Source: Viscum album
Taxonomy: Eukaryota; Streptophyta; Magnoliopsida; Santalales; Viscaceae
Assembly: GCA_963277665.1 (NCBI GenBank)
Contig: OY728153.1
Span: forward strand, 276,804,250 to 276,868,249
Reading direction: 5' to 3'
Length of the DNA: 64,000 bases
Part shown: piece after piece, positions 37,860 to 52,080 of the stretch
How the letters are laid out: each line of letters starts with the position of its first letter
How positions within the stretch are numbered: the first letter of the stretch is position 1
Made by a program: the position numbers and the translations under genes
Notes under the pieces: model-generated
Told to the model about the DNA's origin: nothing
Databases searched by the model: none
The model's input: the letters and a program-made list of their open reading frames with translations, nothing else

Positions 37860-39860
37860 TATTTTATTCTAGAAAATAAAATACCTAATTAGGAAGGTGA
37901 CGATGCTAAGCTCACATCTAGATCCCCCACTCCCACGTGCTCTGTTGGAGGTTCCTATGCTACCCATAAACACAAACAAAATGAAACCACGTTAACATGT
38001 AATTAATACTTCTAATTGATCCAAAAAATCACTTGGATCCTAAAAAAGGAAACTCTAACCTCAATGTCACGTTCACACCAATCAACATTGTGCAATGGGT
38101 CATGCACATATCTCCTTGACAGTGGCAGGTGTAATACATTGCATGTTCGATCTAATTATGGCACTATGAATAAGTAGTATAATACATCACTAATCCTATA
38201 TACCAATTGGAAAAAGGTCTTATGAACTGTATATATGGTTTTACACTTTGAAAAGACCTTCATTATCCTCATAGAGTTGAGACTTTCAGGAATATGTTTT
38301 ATTCCTCATCCAACCACAATGGCCTTTGTTTTTGGTCCATATCGGACTGTGGACGTCTCTATGTAGTGCTCATCCACCCTTAGATAAATTATACCCTCAA
38401 TACCACAATTCTAACCAAAATTGGAAGCATAAGTGTTTTTTCCTAGCTTCGACCAGTATAATAGTGACCTATAAGATGTCTGGTACATGGACTCAAAAGG
38501 TTCTTCACTGATGGCGGAGTGGAAACTACAATTATAGTTAAACTCCACCAATGGTAGATAATCTTGCCAACAATGAAAAAACTAAAATTATATCCTAAAT
38601 CAAGATATCTGTAACCTTAATGTTTTACTATTCGATCCATCTATCTAGGGGTAGAGACACCGAGATCAACCACAATTATACCCCAAAGGCAATCCATAAC
38701 CCTCTGTACTAATATCTAATTTCAAGTCTCTATAAAGTGGGGTGAATTTATGATTGTGTCTATGATCACTCAAATAACATGATGTTATCCCACTGATCAT
38801 GGAATCCCCATCCCAAAACCACAATGATACCATCCCATTTCTACTTCCATCTAGGAACCTAGTTGTTCACCTATTGATAGGTGAGCCTTCAAGGTATGAA
38901 ATCAAACACACACACAACGATATCCATGGACACACAACCCGGTGCCAATGATTTTGATACATCCTCACCACTCTTGGATGAAATAATATGGAAAACATCA
39001 TAACTCCATAATATCTTCTCTCACAGCATGAATTTTGTAATAATCTATTGATGAACAAGGTTAGGATTCTCCCCACATTTGGAATGTACAATAGAAACAT
39101 GACCAATGGATATCTGGTCATGAAAGGTCTCACAATCAATATTGCATGTTGTGCCTCTGGGAAACATTAAAGAATTTGAGGGGTGAAAACTACTATAAAA
39201 AGGTAAATTGCACTATCCTTATACATAAGGGTAAACTATAAAGATTTCAACTAATCTATCACCTCTATCAACCAAAAAAAATCATAAAAATATTACTGTG
39301 ATAATCTTATTTCATGACCTGGCCATTGTGTGGCTCTTAAGATTACACTACCTCAAACTTTTTTGGATGCACTATTACTCCCATTTTAGAGAATAAATAT
39401 CCGATGAAATGTACCTCCTAAATGTAAAAACAAAACATCACCATCTTCCCAGGGATCTAGTTCTATCATAGCATGTCTAGCATCACCCTCAAGTGTCTTC
39501 CATGTTCCACCTCTGATGTAGAGTACACAAGGACACCATTGATGAATAGTACCACATACTAATATAATAAAGGCTAAAATATATAGGTCATAAGTCCAAT
39601 GAGAAGTATTTTAGAGTTCAAAACACCGCAATGTCTCAATATGCACTCATAGTAACCATAGCGGAATTAGGAAGAAACATCTAGTACATCATCTTATCGA
39701 TCATGGAGATAGTGATAACCCGTCCCGAGGTCAAACATGAAGAACCCCTTTATCTTTAACCACCAGTCTATTAATTCATCGATTATCAAAGGTGGACACT
39801 TCTTCTTGATAGTCACATGGTTCAGGCAACTTTTGTCCCTACCAAACTAAAATATCAAAA
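37860..39860 (-). pseudogene. pol: pol of element F: RT, integrase, chromodomain-like tail
   Basis: Homology can be followed on the minus strand across frames and stops. RT is at about 39,310-39,850: NHVTIKKKCPPLIIDELID, FDLGTGYHYL (family SKIDLRSGYHQIR), FINGVLVYS (family FIDDILVYS) and a later HPKKFEVV. Integrase C-terminal core is at about 38,430-38,570: YLPLVEFNYN, FHSAIS and YWSKLG. After it come RRYVHDPLH and STWEW...HRHLP (37,900-38,110), the tail that in chromoviruses is chromodomain-like. In this copy both catalytic aspartates of the RT box are replaced (Asn-Gly), and there are many stops. RNase H must lie at 38,600-39,300 but is too worn for me to outline. Confidence 0.75.
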
Positions 39861-41603
39861 CCAACATCCATGTAAACAACACTAGGATTCCCATGGGAAC
39901 ACATGGGGTTTAACAAATCCCAGGATTTGAATACTCACCAACAACACCATTATATCTAATAGCTACATAGGGTAATTTGAAATGGTAGTGTAGATATTTT
40001 TTATCCCTGAGTTCATGTATATACAAAATGTTTTTTTGATGGGGGTGGAAATCATGGAACACCCATAGGAAATATTCTCTTATATTCCTTCCCCACCACA
40101 GGAAACAAAAATCATGTATTATCTATTACACCAAGTGTTATACTAGTCAATTGATAAGAAATCATCTATATCCTCCTACACATGAGTTTATCAAGATCTC
40201 CAAAAGATCCCTTTTTTCCAATGAAGGAAAATTACATCCCACTAAATTGGATACACTAAAACCATGACTGGTAATAGTCAACTTAGCATGCATAGTCCAA
40301 AACTAGCTCATAATGAGGAAAATGGTGTCGGGTCTCATCGCTACTATGTAAATATTCCATGTGAGTCTCTATCTTCCCACCCATAGTTAGGTCACACTAT
40401 CTAAATAAGCGTGTGATCACTAATAACACTCTATAAGAGTCTCTAAACACATGGTTCAACTATAAAACGATCCACTAGAATCATAAGGTCTGAAAAAATG
40501 GATGAAATCAATAAATAGTATATTGAGACTGTGAACCAAAATTACAACTAATATGGAGAAGACTCAAATCATACCTCGAAATATACCCAGATCCTATGGG
40601 TCATAAGAATCTACTTCCTGAATCCACCATTACACTTTATCTCCAATCCTATACAAAAAGGGCTCACTTTGAAAACCTAGAACATAAAATAATCTTGAAC
40701 AAACAATTCAATGGAACTCACTTTCCAAACCTTAACACTATCAACATTGGGTGGAATTGACTCAACCACACAACTTTAAATCGCATCAAAAGAGAATTCA
40801 TCTTGATGGGGGAAGTGTCTCTATTCTTCTCATTCCTGATGAGATTTCAAAGATAACCCACACCTGAATCATATAATTACATGCATCAACATAGAGAATT
40901 GTTTCCACTCTGATCATCATCAGGAGGGGTCCTAACCCAGTGGAAAGCTCACATGACATACACAATCCATCCTTATTCCTCCCAAGAAGGGGGGAGGGTT
41001 TATCTCACTACAAAACCATGAAACCTCCCTCTCTAAAACTCATGAAGACTAATAATTACAACTGCATCATTTTTTAGTACCACTGGAACCAAATACTTCC
41101 CATCTAATATAGAGAATCCACCTTAGCTTCCAGATGTGGGTAAGTATGTTTCTCAATCGGTAGAGACACTTCTCTCCATCTGTATGGAGGAACCACGTCA
41201 TACACTAGTCCTTAAAATGAATACTAAAGAAAAAGTGGATCAAAGATCCTTCTAAAATATACTATCTATTTTCCACCATGTCTTAATCATAAAATATATG
41301 AGAAGCACAACTGTCAGTAGAGAATATTTGGGGAGTTAAATCAAGAAATAAATGGAAGCCACAACATATTCCTATATGAATCATGCCCCAATGTTTTCCC
41401 CGAAAACAATCCAAAAATGTGACAATTATATATGAAGGATATCTTATTCAATTTGAATGGATATATCATCCACCACACCATCACTATGTTTGTTTTTCTA
41501 AGAGAATAACTCGATACACATGAAAACTATTGACCTAGTTCCCAATACAAACCTCACAACTATACAATATCCAATCAATGGGCCTAATATGAATATCCTC
41601 TGA
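39861..41603 (-). mobile_element. Element F region expected to hold gag and protease
   Basis: It lies between RT and the 5' LTR on the minus strand. No zinc knuckle, protease DSG or capsid motif could be read with confidence. At the LTR edge the minus strand reads GTGACATCAGAGG, in which ATCAGAG is part of the initiator-Met PBS. Confidence 0.4.
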
Positions 41604-44600
41604 TGTCACTCTATCAAATCCCAATCTAGATAGGCCCACTTGTGTTTTGGTAATCCAATAATGAAACCCTAATTCCACATAAAATAGGTCAAGGGCAGTC
41701 GACTAGCAACATGTAGGAATATCACACACATGGGAGCCCTTAGCCTAATGTACCAATACACATGAACACGTCTCCATAGTCCAGTATATTGTGAAATGTT
41801 AAACATGTTGTCATAAAAATGAATGCATAAAATATATCCCACATCATATTACAAAAAGTAGTATTTTAAAAGAAAAAATTGATGTATACAAGACCACTGG
41901 AACAAAAAAATAATCCAACCCATTAATAATAATTGGAAAAATACCCAAATACAACCCTTTGATCCATCTAAGTTACATCTAGAACAAAGAATCTCAAAAT
42001 ACTCCTAGTCCACCTAGGACTCCATTGAAAATAATTTTTTATATATAAGTCATGACATATGTGAAAAGATCCCATGTAGGGGTGAGTATAAACATACCCA
42101 GTTGGACACCATGAATTCACCTAACACAAAGCACCAATGAGAGTTTTAATATCATCCCCATGAAGGCATTTCAATCAGAATATGATATAATAATGATAAT
42201 AAACCCGATATTCTAAAAGGTGTACACTTAGTCTTAATGCAAGGTAATAACCATAATGCCTACATAGGATTCTACTATGGGATCAAAATATATCATCCTT
42301 CTAAGATAACTCCCCCATTGGTTCTTGTTATACTAATGGAACTCTTTCAATAGGAAATGTTCATCAGATATTTCCATGAATAATCTCTGTAAATAACTAA
42401 GAGGGATCATTTGACCTTCTCACTAGATTACAATACAACTTTCTAGAAGATAACATATACTGATTCATAGATATGGGATCATACCTAGGGCCGATGTGGG
42501 ATACCTAAACCAACCTATAGTAACTATTTTATGAAGGGGATCATACAACCTATATGTTTGTAATGGGATTCCTAACATAACTCATGGGAGAATGATAGAG
42601 GATTACACCTTGAGCCAGACATAAGGATACTTGACTCTATCAAACACTACCCAATAAAGGGGATCACTTATTATTTTTCTTAGCATGTGATGACTCAATG
42701 TACTTCCATAGGTATGGACCACGAGAACACATCCACACTAAAATTATCCAAGGGAACTCACCCAAACTCATACTGTAGGTTGTATGAGTAGAACTGGGGT
42801 TTTATCGTTTCTTTTAAGGGGTATATGACAAGTCCAGCGAGGCACATGACATTTTTCTCTGAGTCTGGAACTATCCATGTATCACTATCTCACACATAAT
42901 GTATTATTCTAGATACTTAGTGTTCTATTTATGATTCAATACATGAAGAGTTTAGTCCGAAACATGGCATGTGACATTTGTTCAAGACTGTGTCCTCTTA
43001 TCGTGCATGTGTATGCTAGTCTTGGTGTCCATGTTTAGGTACTTTCTAAAGAACAGAGAGTGTATGGTTTTCACATGAATGTAGGGGCTAGGAAGACACT
43101 CATAGAGGGAAATCCACCCAAGACTATTTAAATATTGATGTAAATGGGGTGTGACCCACCACACATGGAATGTGGGGCCATATGGCATCCTGGGAATGTA
43201 CTCCTTTTACATGAAGAGCATGCCAAATAGGTGTTACAATTTGTGAGGGAGGCTGAAAAGGCATGTGATATTTAACATAATGTGAACCCTTATCTACCTT
43301 AAAAATGGGACTACATGATATGTGTTCTTCCATAATACACATAGTGTATATTGATATTTCATAGAAAGTCATACATGTTCATATGTCTTCACTAGTAGCA
43401 TCACTGTTTCTTCTGATTCTTCAACCAATCATGACTAAAAGCTAGAATCTAGGTTGATGAACCTCAAAATCTATTTGGAATTCATATTTTAGCTATTATT
43501 TTCTTGAAAAATAATCCTCATGACCATTTGAAGAACCACAAGGACCAAACCCTAGAAACCAAAATATTGATGCCAACATCGGACCACTACTATCACCTGT
43601 GGTTTGATTTTGACAACGTAATTATTGGAATTTCCCATTACTATTCTTCTATAGATATATTCTCAAACTAACTCTCATATCCACCATCACCCAAAATCAT
43701 TTTTTTAATTTATATCATCACCACCATGCCTCCATCACATCTCTCAAAATCTAAAGTTACAAATTATATTATGACATTTTTAACAAATAATGAATGCACA
43801 ATGATCGGTGATCCTTGTTATCGTCAAACCACCCAATAAAGTTTCATTTATGATCATCATATAATAGAGGGATAAAGGAACATAACACAATGTGATATTA
43901 CATCAATGACCATGTCAGTTTTTTCATCATCATAAGAATATAATGAAAAAGTATTATAAAATATATAAGAATCAATGGGGAAATAAATTTAAAATTTGTA
44001 GATCTGGGAATAAAAAAATATTGAATAAAAAAATGAATAATGATCCAAACATTAATTTAGATACAATTAATTCATGTTTAAATCAAAATATAAATGGGGA
44101 TTAAACCAAAAAAACATATTCACTACCTTATGATGGATCTATCACTTATAAATAAAGATTCCTTATCATTATTGTTGGTGAGGTTAAAAAAAATCCACCA
44201 ATGATGACAATCACCATAGTACTATGATCATAGATCTAGTGATTATCTTCCACTGTGATCACCACATAAGATATCCATACTCTCATTCACTATAAGATTA
44301 TGTCGATAACTATATATAATTATATATAGAAGATATTATATTTTTTTATGTTTACACATTTTTTCAATTTAATGAAAATTAAATTAAATTTATGATTTAA
44401 ATCATCTAATCCTTTAATGAAAGCACTTTTCCAAAGCATCTGACACCTCTACGACTTATCCCACACCTAGGGTAAAATCTATATTTATGATTTCACGGAA
44501 ATATTAATTTCCCCATTTGTGTAATTTCATATGATATATTACATTATTTTAGAAAAACTAAATGTGTATGATATATTACATTTAAAATATTTAATATATT

Positions 44601-44640
44601 AAAATTGAGGCTCCCTGAGCCCCATAATCCCATTTTGAGT
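41604..44640 (-). repeat. 5' LTR of element F
   Basis: Partner of 34,764-37,850. It starts TGTCACTCTATCAAATCCC next to a partial PBS. The match to the other LTR continues to about 44,640 (gatatattacattt...tttaatatatt) and then fades, so the upper edge is approximate. Frames at 42,982-43,372 and 44,544-44,783 are within or at its edge and are not supported as genes. Confidence 0.6.
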
Positions 44641-45776
44641 ATGTGGAATACTCTAAAAATACTATTTGAAGTATTCATATGTTTCAAAAAAAATTCAAAG
44701 TTGAAATAGATGACATATGAATTGATTAATATTTCGATGAAAAATTGGTTTACTGTATTACTAGATTTAAGGAATATATTCAATAGTTTGTGATTTTATT
44801 TGAGAAATAAGGATATATTTATATTTTGTAATCCTCTATGGTTACATTGAGGTTTTATTTGATTCATGTTATTATTATTTTTTAAGTGAATATATGATCA
44901 GGTTATTCTATGTTAGGTATGGGAAATTATGACCAAATTTATATTTTTATTCAAGAAATGATAATGCTGATCTTAAAATAATTATATGATAAAAAATTTC
45001 ATATTTTTGGTTATTGAGTCTTTTTATACATTTTATAGGATTATAAAGGTTACCAATTTATAGAAGGGATGAATTTTAACTTTAGTGGTTATTTTTTTGG
45101 TTTTAGATATTGTTGTATTATATTTAAAATAATTTGAAAAGTTTCACATATCATTTTTGTTTTGATAAATATTTATAGAAATAAAGAGCATATTTTCATT
45201 CTTTTATGGTTATTATGATATGTTAAAATTTTATTTTATTACTTTATGGATGAAAAATTCATCTTGAATTTTTATTTTATAGAATTAGAGATGTAATGGA
45301 AATTATTCAAAGTATAACCAAATGATGAAATTGTGCATATGAAATTAAATTAAATAGTGAAATTAAATTTTCTTGTTTTCTTTTTAATCATTGAAAATAA
45401 AACCCTCAACATTAAGAAAGAATCTTAAAATTAAAATTTTTTCCTTTTCCCTTCATTTCCAATGAATTTTTGATCCTTTAACCCATATTTTATTTATGGT
45501 TTTATGGCCATTAACATTCTCATGAGGATGTTCTCTGTCACTGTCTATTAGTTATCTGACATTAGTTTTATTTTTCATGTCTATACTTTAATATCTCACT
45601 AATTTTATCCTCATTATTGAACTTTAATTTGTTATATTTTTTGTAATCTTTTTGTTTCCCACTTCCCTTTTCAATGGAAATGTTATTATCCCTCTATACA
45701 ATGAGATTTTACAACAATGGTATTTCCAAATATTAAACCACTAACGAATGAGATAAAATTATGTGGGAAAAATATA
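44641..45776 (+). mobile_element. Element D internal region, right part
   Basis: AT-rich sequence between element F and the PPT of D. It is comparable in position and composition to 10,489-11,139 of element A, and no coding is seen. Confidence 0.4.
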
Positions 45777-45791
45777 TTTAGGGGGTTAGAA
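45777..45791 (+). other. Polypurine tract of element D
   Basis: TTAGGGGGTTAGAA directly before TTTAACACCC, matching AAAGGGGGTAGAA before TGTAACACCC in element A. This is the best single proof that D and A are relatives. Confidence 0.75.
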
Positions 45792-48360
45792 TTTAACACC
45801 CTATAATTTTATATTAAAATAATATTAATCTCGGTAGCTTTCATAACACATAACATGGAGCTTTCAGTGAATTCAGATATATTACAAAAAATTATTATCT
45901 AAATTTCATTGTTAAAATAAATCCTTGTATGAATACGATTAATAAGATTATGAAATATATTTATAGTTATCTTACATAATAAAAAATATTAATGAAATAT
46001 TAGAAAATAAGAACACATTTTTTAGTAAAGTAATTTCATGCTTCATAAATTCATTTTCTTCATAAATGATTTAATTTTTTTCCATTAAAAATATATTTAT
46101 TTTTTGATACATTAATTAATATTATTTTATAAAATTAAAATTTTAAAAATATAATATTAAAATTAATATATAGTGAATTTTATGGATTTCCTTAAAAATA
46201 TTTATTTTTCAACAAAAGGTGAAAAAAATAATTTTTCAAATAAACTCATTTATTTCATTAAAAAGGTAATTTAAATGTGCCCTAATATTCTGTATTTTTT
46301 ATTAAAGTCTCAAAGGATAATTTTTTTATTATAATCTAACTAATTTCTTTCAAAACAAAAATATTCAACCTTTGCATATAAATTAATTTTAATTCATAAA
46401 AATTGAATTTTTTTAAAAACTAATTTTTATTGAGTTTTTATTCAAATTGATTAAAAAAATATAGGAATTAATTTGATTAAATGTAAATAATTTTTTTATT
46501 GTGAAAATCGAATTTATTATTCGATTAGTTTTTTTAAATTTTTTAGAAGAAGTTAAATTTTTGGTGAATATTAACAAAATGTTTTAACAAAATAAATTAT
46601 CATTTAGATATCACAATGATATAACTATGATTTTTTTTGAAATTATGGAAGGAATCATGTATAATAATATAATAAATATTTCATAAACAAAATTCAAAAC
46701 ATATAAATTATAATTTATCATAAAAAAATGAAAAAAAATTAATGTTGATATAGTACTTACGGATCACTGGGAAAGTAAACATTGGTGTCATAAAGATAAT
46801 ATTTTTGGAGGAGGAAGTGTTTCCACAAATACTTCATTAAATATGTATTACTATTTATGATTTTTATGGATATATATATATATATATATGAATTTTGGAG
46901 TTATATTCAAGGTGACATGTCAAATTGTTTGTCAATTGCTTACAAAAGGCTAAAAAAGTCAAAATAAAATATTAAATAATTTTTCATGACATAGATGTAA
47001 GTAAATATAAAATTTTAATTAATAAAAAGGTTTATTTTTATCTTAATTATTATTTTTATTATGATAATTTATTTTAAATTTTTATCAATAAAGTAATTAA
47101 CAAAATTTCTTACGCAACGTCAACACAGTGCTTGTGGAAGGAGAAAAAAATCATGTAAAATATTTAAAAAAATATAAAAGTTTTATAGTTTGGGTGAATT
47201 AATGCTTCCCATATATTTTGATGACAAATATAAAATATTATATATATTTTAAATGTTTTATGTTTAATTCCATTTATTTCATGTTGTTTCAGAATTCAAA
47301 ATAATTGAATTATTTTTTTAAAATAATATTATTATGGTTCAAGTTGAAAATATTTTATTAAATTATCTAAAAACAATAAAAAAATAAATGTGAAACATTA
47401 GGATAAAAATTGTTTAAAATTTCATCACATGGCCCTTTATGATCCAATTTTAAACTTATATGAAAAATTATAAACCATTAATATTTAAATATTCATGACC
47501 ATGGTGAATGTTAAAATTGGATAAATAATGGGTTATGAAAAATGATATCATTTAAAATGATATCAAAACCTTTTAGAATTTTATTTTTTTGATTATATTT
47601 AGACCATATTTTATTTATCATGGAGTATATTTCATTTGGGATCCATCTTACATTAAGTATAGCCCTATTATATTGTATTAGTTAATAAATTTAAAAAAAA
47701 TGACAGTGATGATATTTTATAATAAATACCATTTTATTAAATTATTTAAAATTAATAAAAATATTATATTTAGTAGTGTTAATTAGATACGGTTTATAAT
47801 ATCATATATATCCCATTTAGGTTACTTTTTTTTCTTTTTATAGTTACTTTATATACCCAAAATATTATAAAGCTATGATATCACAGTAATTGTCAAAATG
47901 GTTAACATAGGCTAAAAGTAAGACATATGTCTAAAAACCAAAATATTCAATAAATATTAAATTTGGGGTGTTTTTTAACACACCACCATAATATATTTTA
48001 AATATATATATTGGGATAATATTTACAGTAAAAAAATAATTTATATTAATTTAATACAACAAGTAATTACAATAGTGTATCTCACCTCACTAATAATATG
48101 ACACCTCATCTCCATGAATATTTACAATGTTTGAGCCTCCAATCTTAGATAAAACCTTAACTAATTTTATATTATTTTCATTCATGAAATCCTAGATATT
48201 CTTGTCTTTCCAAAATACCTTACTTTCAATCGATAAGGTGTAACACCATATAGGATTCACAATAAAGAAGTATAAATCTTAATCGAGAATTTTTGTATTT
48301 TATTTAATCTTATAACTCCAATAAATCAATCATCATTTCCCATGTAAATGTGCATTATGG
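45792..48360 (+). repeat. 3' LTR of element D, truncated near 48,360
   Basis: It starts TTTAACACCC (TG changed to TT) and matches the 5' LTR of D: aataacacacaatat against cataacacataacat, the ttcatgcttc...aaatgattt block (46,035 against 29,260), and catgaccatngt..ggttaaaattgg (47,497 against 30,020). The leader block gtatctcacctcactaat..tatgacacctc at 48,078-48,115 matches 30,595-30,635. After about 48,360 the match stops and composition changes; the downstream hairpin and LTR end are absent. A foreign block occupies about 46,740-47,400. Confidence 0.65.
46740..47400. repeat. ~0.65-kb insertion in the 3' LTR of D
   Basis: This block has no counterpart in the 5' LTR of D, where matching sequence is continuous around 29,930-29,990. 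It holds a (TA)n run at about 46,870-46,889 and a small GC-richer stretch near 47,110-47,145. No terminal repeats or coding were identified; it may be a decayed MITE-like element. Confidence 0.4.
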
Positions 48361-51300
48361 CGGTTGATTTCAGTGGTTAATTCTTGTGTAATACTTCAAG
48401 TTGGGTTCACTATTTCCGAATAGTTTCCAACATGTTTGTTCATGGAAATATAAACACCCAATAGTTCAGTATACACAATGTACCTGCTTTCCAAAGGCAG
48501 GAACTCATTGAAGAGTTTGGCCAATGATGCTTATGAACTCACATTTAATGAGAGGATGGGCGGTATGGCTCATCACACCTTCTTTGGGGGAATTTTTCTT
48601 ACTTCAGGACTCTCTTATAGATTTAGTATATGTTTTGAAATCCTTCATTAATTCCCAAGAATGATATGAATCGCCCTTGAATTAAAAATCAGTTAGTACG
48701 GAACTTAGAAAAATATTTATGTATCCAAGGTTCTTCATCAATGGAGATATAAATATGCATCTAAGGTTATCCACCAATGGCACCCTATTTGGTACTAATT
48801 AGATATATTTTGGTTGTTATTAGGCCGATGATCATCTTTGAACCACAGAGTGGGGCCCAAAGAAGTGTTCATCATCTAGAGAGTTGCGAGTTATTTTGGT
48901 TTTGGGATCAAACACATGTGATTGGATTCCAAAATATCTTCATTAAAGGAATACGAACCTAAATAGTTTGGAGCATTTAAATGGGGCACACCATACCATT
49001 TAAGGTAATGTGATAAGGACATAACCATACAGTTTAATATCATGCAGAAATGACATCTTAGTTGAATGTTCAAATTTGAGGTTTGGTATTTGACTTATGC
49101 TAGATAATCCCAAGTAACTTTTAAGTGATATGAATTTATAGGTTGAAATAGACCCTTCTAGGATTGTTTCATAGACATAAAATGTTTGATTTTGGGGTAT
49201 TGGGTTTCAACATCAGAGATTATTATTATGTATCACAATTGGATGGGAATCAAATACAATGTAGTTATGTTGGTATCACATGAGAGTGTAGATTTTGAGA
49301 GGATTATGATGGGTATTACTCTTCAAAAGGATGACCAGATGAATCAATTTGAGTTCATTAAAAGTATCTTGACACATGGTGAAATGGGGGTTTGGTTATT
49401 GGCTTACTCCTAAGGAGGATTCCCAAAGGTTTGATTTTGGTATTACTCCTCATAAGTATTCCCTTGATAATATGTTGGGGCATATACCATTAAGGAGGCC
49501 AATGGGTTTAGTGTGATTGTGGCTTACTCCTTTGGAGGATTCCCTTTAATGGGTTGGGATCACGTGGATGTCATGACGACCATCAACCTCTAATACAATG
49601 TAATCGATGATATATATGAGAAACAAGATGAGGTGGAATATCTGGGAAATGACACAACCTAAATTTCCACGAGGTTGGATAGATTTACTTGTGGAATCAC
49701 ATCGAGGGATAAATATTAAAATAATTAGGGGTGATTAAATGGATGATTCTCTCTAGAAATGTGAAACTGACTGTGTGAATTCTGTGATCATGGATAACAT
49801 CTATTTCCACATGGGACAGAATGATCCATGCATGAATGTGATTGAGAATAGGAAGCTGTTGATAGAAAAACTGCACTTCTCCTCTACCACTGGTAGAAGA
49901 TGCCAAGGGTTAAGATGTGTGAGGAGAGGACTCTAATGCCCATACTCTATATAACTCAGTAGCCAAGGGGGTGAGCAGGTGTAAGATCTCAACCTCATAT
50001 AAGAAGGTTAACGAATTACTCTAGGATGGATTCCCTAAAATTTGTCCCATATTAGGGGAGGAGTATTCCATTCCATGTAATAATGGAAACACACAAACTA
50101 TAATTTTCCTCGTTAAATGGAACTGGAGGCTCTGAGTATTACATATGATAAGGTTATCACATTTTCCATGAAATTGTATCCATGACTGGGAATTCCTTAA
50201 AACTGTCCCTAGAATAGGGTTCCTCCCTACCAAGGGAATGAAAACCACATGTACCCTAAGATACCTAACCTTATGGTGAGAAACATGTGTATAACCCCTG
50301 ACTAATGGAATAAAAATCCAAATGTATATATCATATTGTTTCCCTATTCAATGTTTTCTAAAGTTTAGAGGATTTCATGGAGTTTAAAACATGGTCATAT
50401 ATTGAAAAGTGAACCTATGGAAGTGGATCCCTGTAATTGGTGGGTTCAAAGAGGCCTCAATGTGGGGCTCACATAGGTCCTTCCATAGAGGGAAGAGGTT
50501 CCTCTTACAGGTCCAGGGAGGAACTAAAAGTGATTTTCACTAGGGGTATTGGCCTATGAGGGATAGATATACATTGGGAAATAGAACACCAAGGAAACCA
50601 CACATGGATTAAACTTTAGAATAGGCACCTCATGTCTCCTATGGTGTCCCTGGAGGGGACACACTCTAGAGGTTGTTTTTTATCGGTGAACAGGTCCTCA
50701 TGCTAGTATCCTGTGTTTGGGATAATGAAGGGACACTTATTTTACTTATCCCCTGAAATTCTCTCTTATCACTTGTTTTGTAGAGCTATATGGAGAAATT
50801 TTGGAGACCTGGGTGATGGGGCTGCATATCTAGAGTTTGAGGTTTCTTCTTATTTTTTCAGTTCTGTAAATGAGGAGCCCTGGGCTCCTATTTATCCGCA
50901 ATTATGGGACCCTAGTCAAATGTTGTTTTCCACGTAGGTCATGAGAGTTGGTTCCTAGTGTAGGTATATTTTGTAGGGGTGGTCTTCCTTTAAAATTTGT
51001 ACTGGTGGTGTTTTTAGGTTCCCTGCATTGGTGTCCCACTCTTGGACGTCTCCTCTTCAGGGGTTTCATAGGTGGTGTGCATAGGTTTTTTGTTTGTAAG
51101 GAAACCTAGTTGAACTAATTTCTTGACCCTATTTTTCCAAACTCTTGTTGATTCACCTTGAACCCTTTACCAGGGTCATTGAGGAGCCGTAGTACCTAAC
51201 CTTTGGTTTGGTCACTTCTCTACCTTCACTGACCACCATGAAAATTGTTGAGCAACATCTTAAACATTTCAACCCTCTTCAAGGGCCTCTTGGATTTTGA

Positions 51301-52080
51301 GAGATGTATATACAATCTACTCATTTATCCATCACAAAGATTAATTTCATTTCAAACTAAAAAAAATTCTGATTGAGGTTCACTTCAGTAATTCAATGGA
51401 AAAGTGGATAGGACACACACCACCATGTCATCCAGAGCCTGCTATTATAATCAAATTCATTTAGAATGAAAATAATATGGTTATAGGGTAACTGTGGGGA
51501 ACTTTGATTCATTCTAACTTCATGTGGTGGCCTTTGATGTTATCTAAACTATGAAAGGATGCTCTATTTATTTCCCAATCCATGGGGACTAGATATAATA
51601 GTTGTACTAATTCTAGGTACCTATGGAAAAATATAATTATTTTGTCTTTTGTATAAGTACTCTAAATTTTTCTTATGTCCGATATAAATATTAATTAGTT
51701 GGTTGATACATGGTTTTTTCTTAGGATTCCATTTTTTTGTTTCTTGGTTAACATGTTTTGTGCCTATTTATTTTCATTAGTTATTCACAAACCACATATA
51801 ATGAAGGTCTTGTGAGTTGAGGGTCGACTATTTTTAGAATTCCCTTAAAGGGATTCAATTTAGAGAGTACTATGAATCTTTTGTGGGATGTTTAAATTCA
51901 TTGAAACCATAATAATTAAACTATTGTTCAAGTTAAGACATATTTTCACATAAGTTATGTAATGATTACCCAAACATAGCATGTAGGCTGAGAATTTTTT
52001 GACATTTTTTAAATATTCATTAGGAATCTTGTGCCACAATTTTTTGGTTTCCAAATATAAAATAACAGATTCTATAATAG
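48361..52080 (-). repeat. Terminal (3' LTR-like) region of element G
   Basis: GC-richer sequence that interrupts D's LTR. A minus-strand TATA-like GATAAATAG (50,888-50,896) sits beside a perfect palindrome GGAGCCCTGGGCTCC (50,874-50,888). This resembles promoter zones of gypsy LTRs whose pol lies at higher coordinates, as G's does. A block with GGCTTACTCCT and GGAGGATTCCC recurs at 49,396 and 49,526. LTR edges and PPT were not found, so calling this the 3' LTR is an inference. Frames at 48,777-50,937 are short, on both strands and unsupported. Confidence 0.35.

Larger units (their letters stand above)
34764..44640 (-). mobile_element. Element F: gypsy LTR retrotransposon nested in element D
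   Basis: Two collinear repeats of about 3 kb (34,764 to about 37,850 and 41,604 to about 44,640) flank an internal region with a decayed gypsy pol on the minus strand. The LTR landmarks also run minus: the gggtgagtataaac block is near the low-coordinate end of each LTR, as gctcaccc is near the 3' end of A's LTR. Integrase with a chromodomain-like tail places it among chromoviruses, most like Tekay/Del; the lineage is inferred. Base composition is visibly less AT-rich than element D, which helps mark its limits. The upper edge is approximate. Confidence 0.7.
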
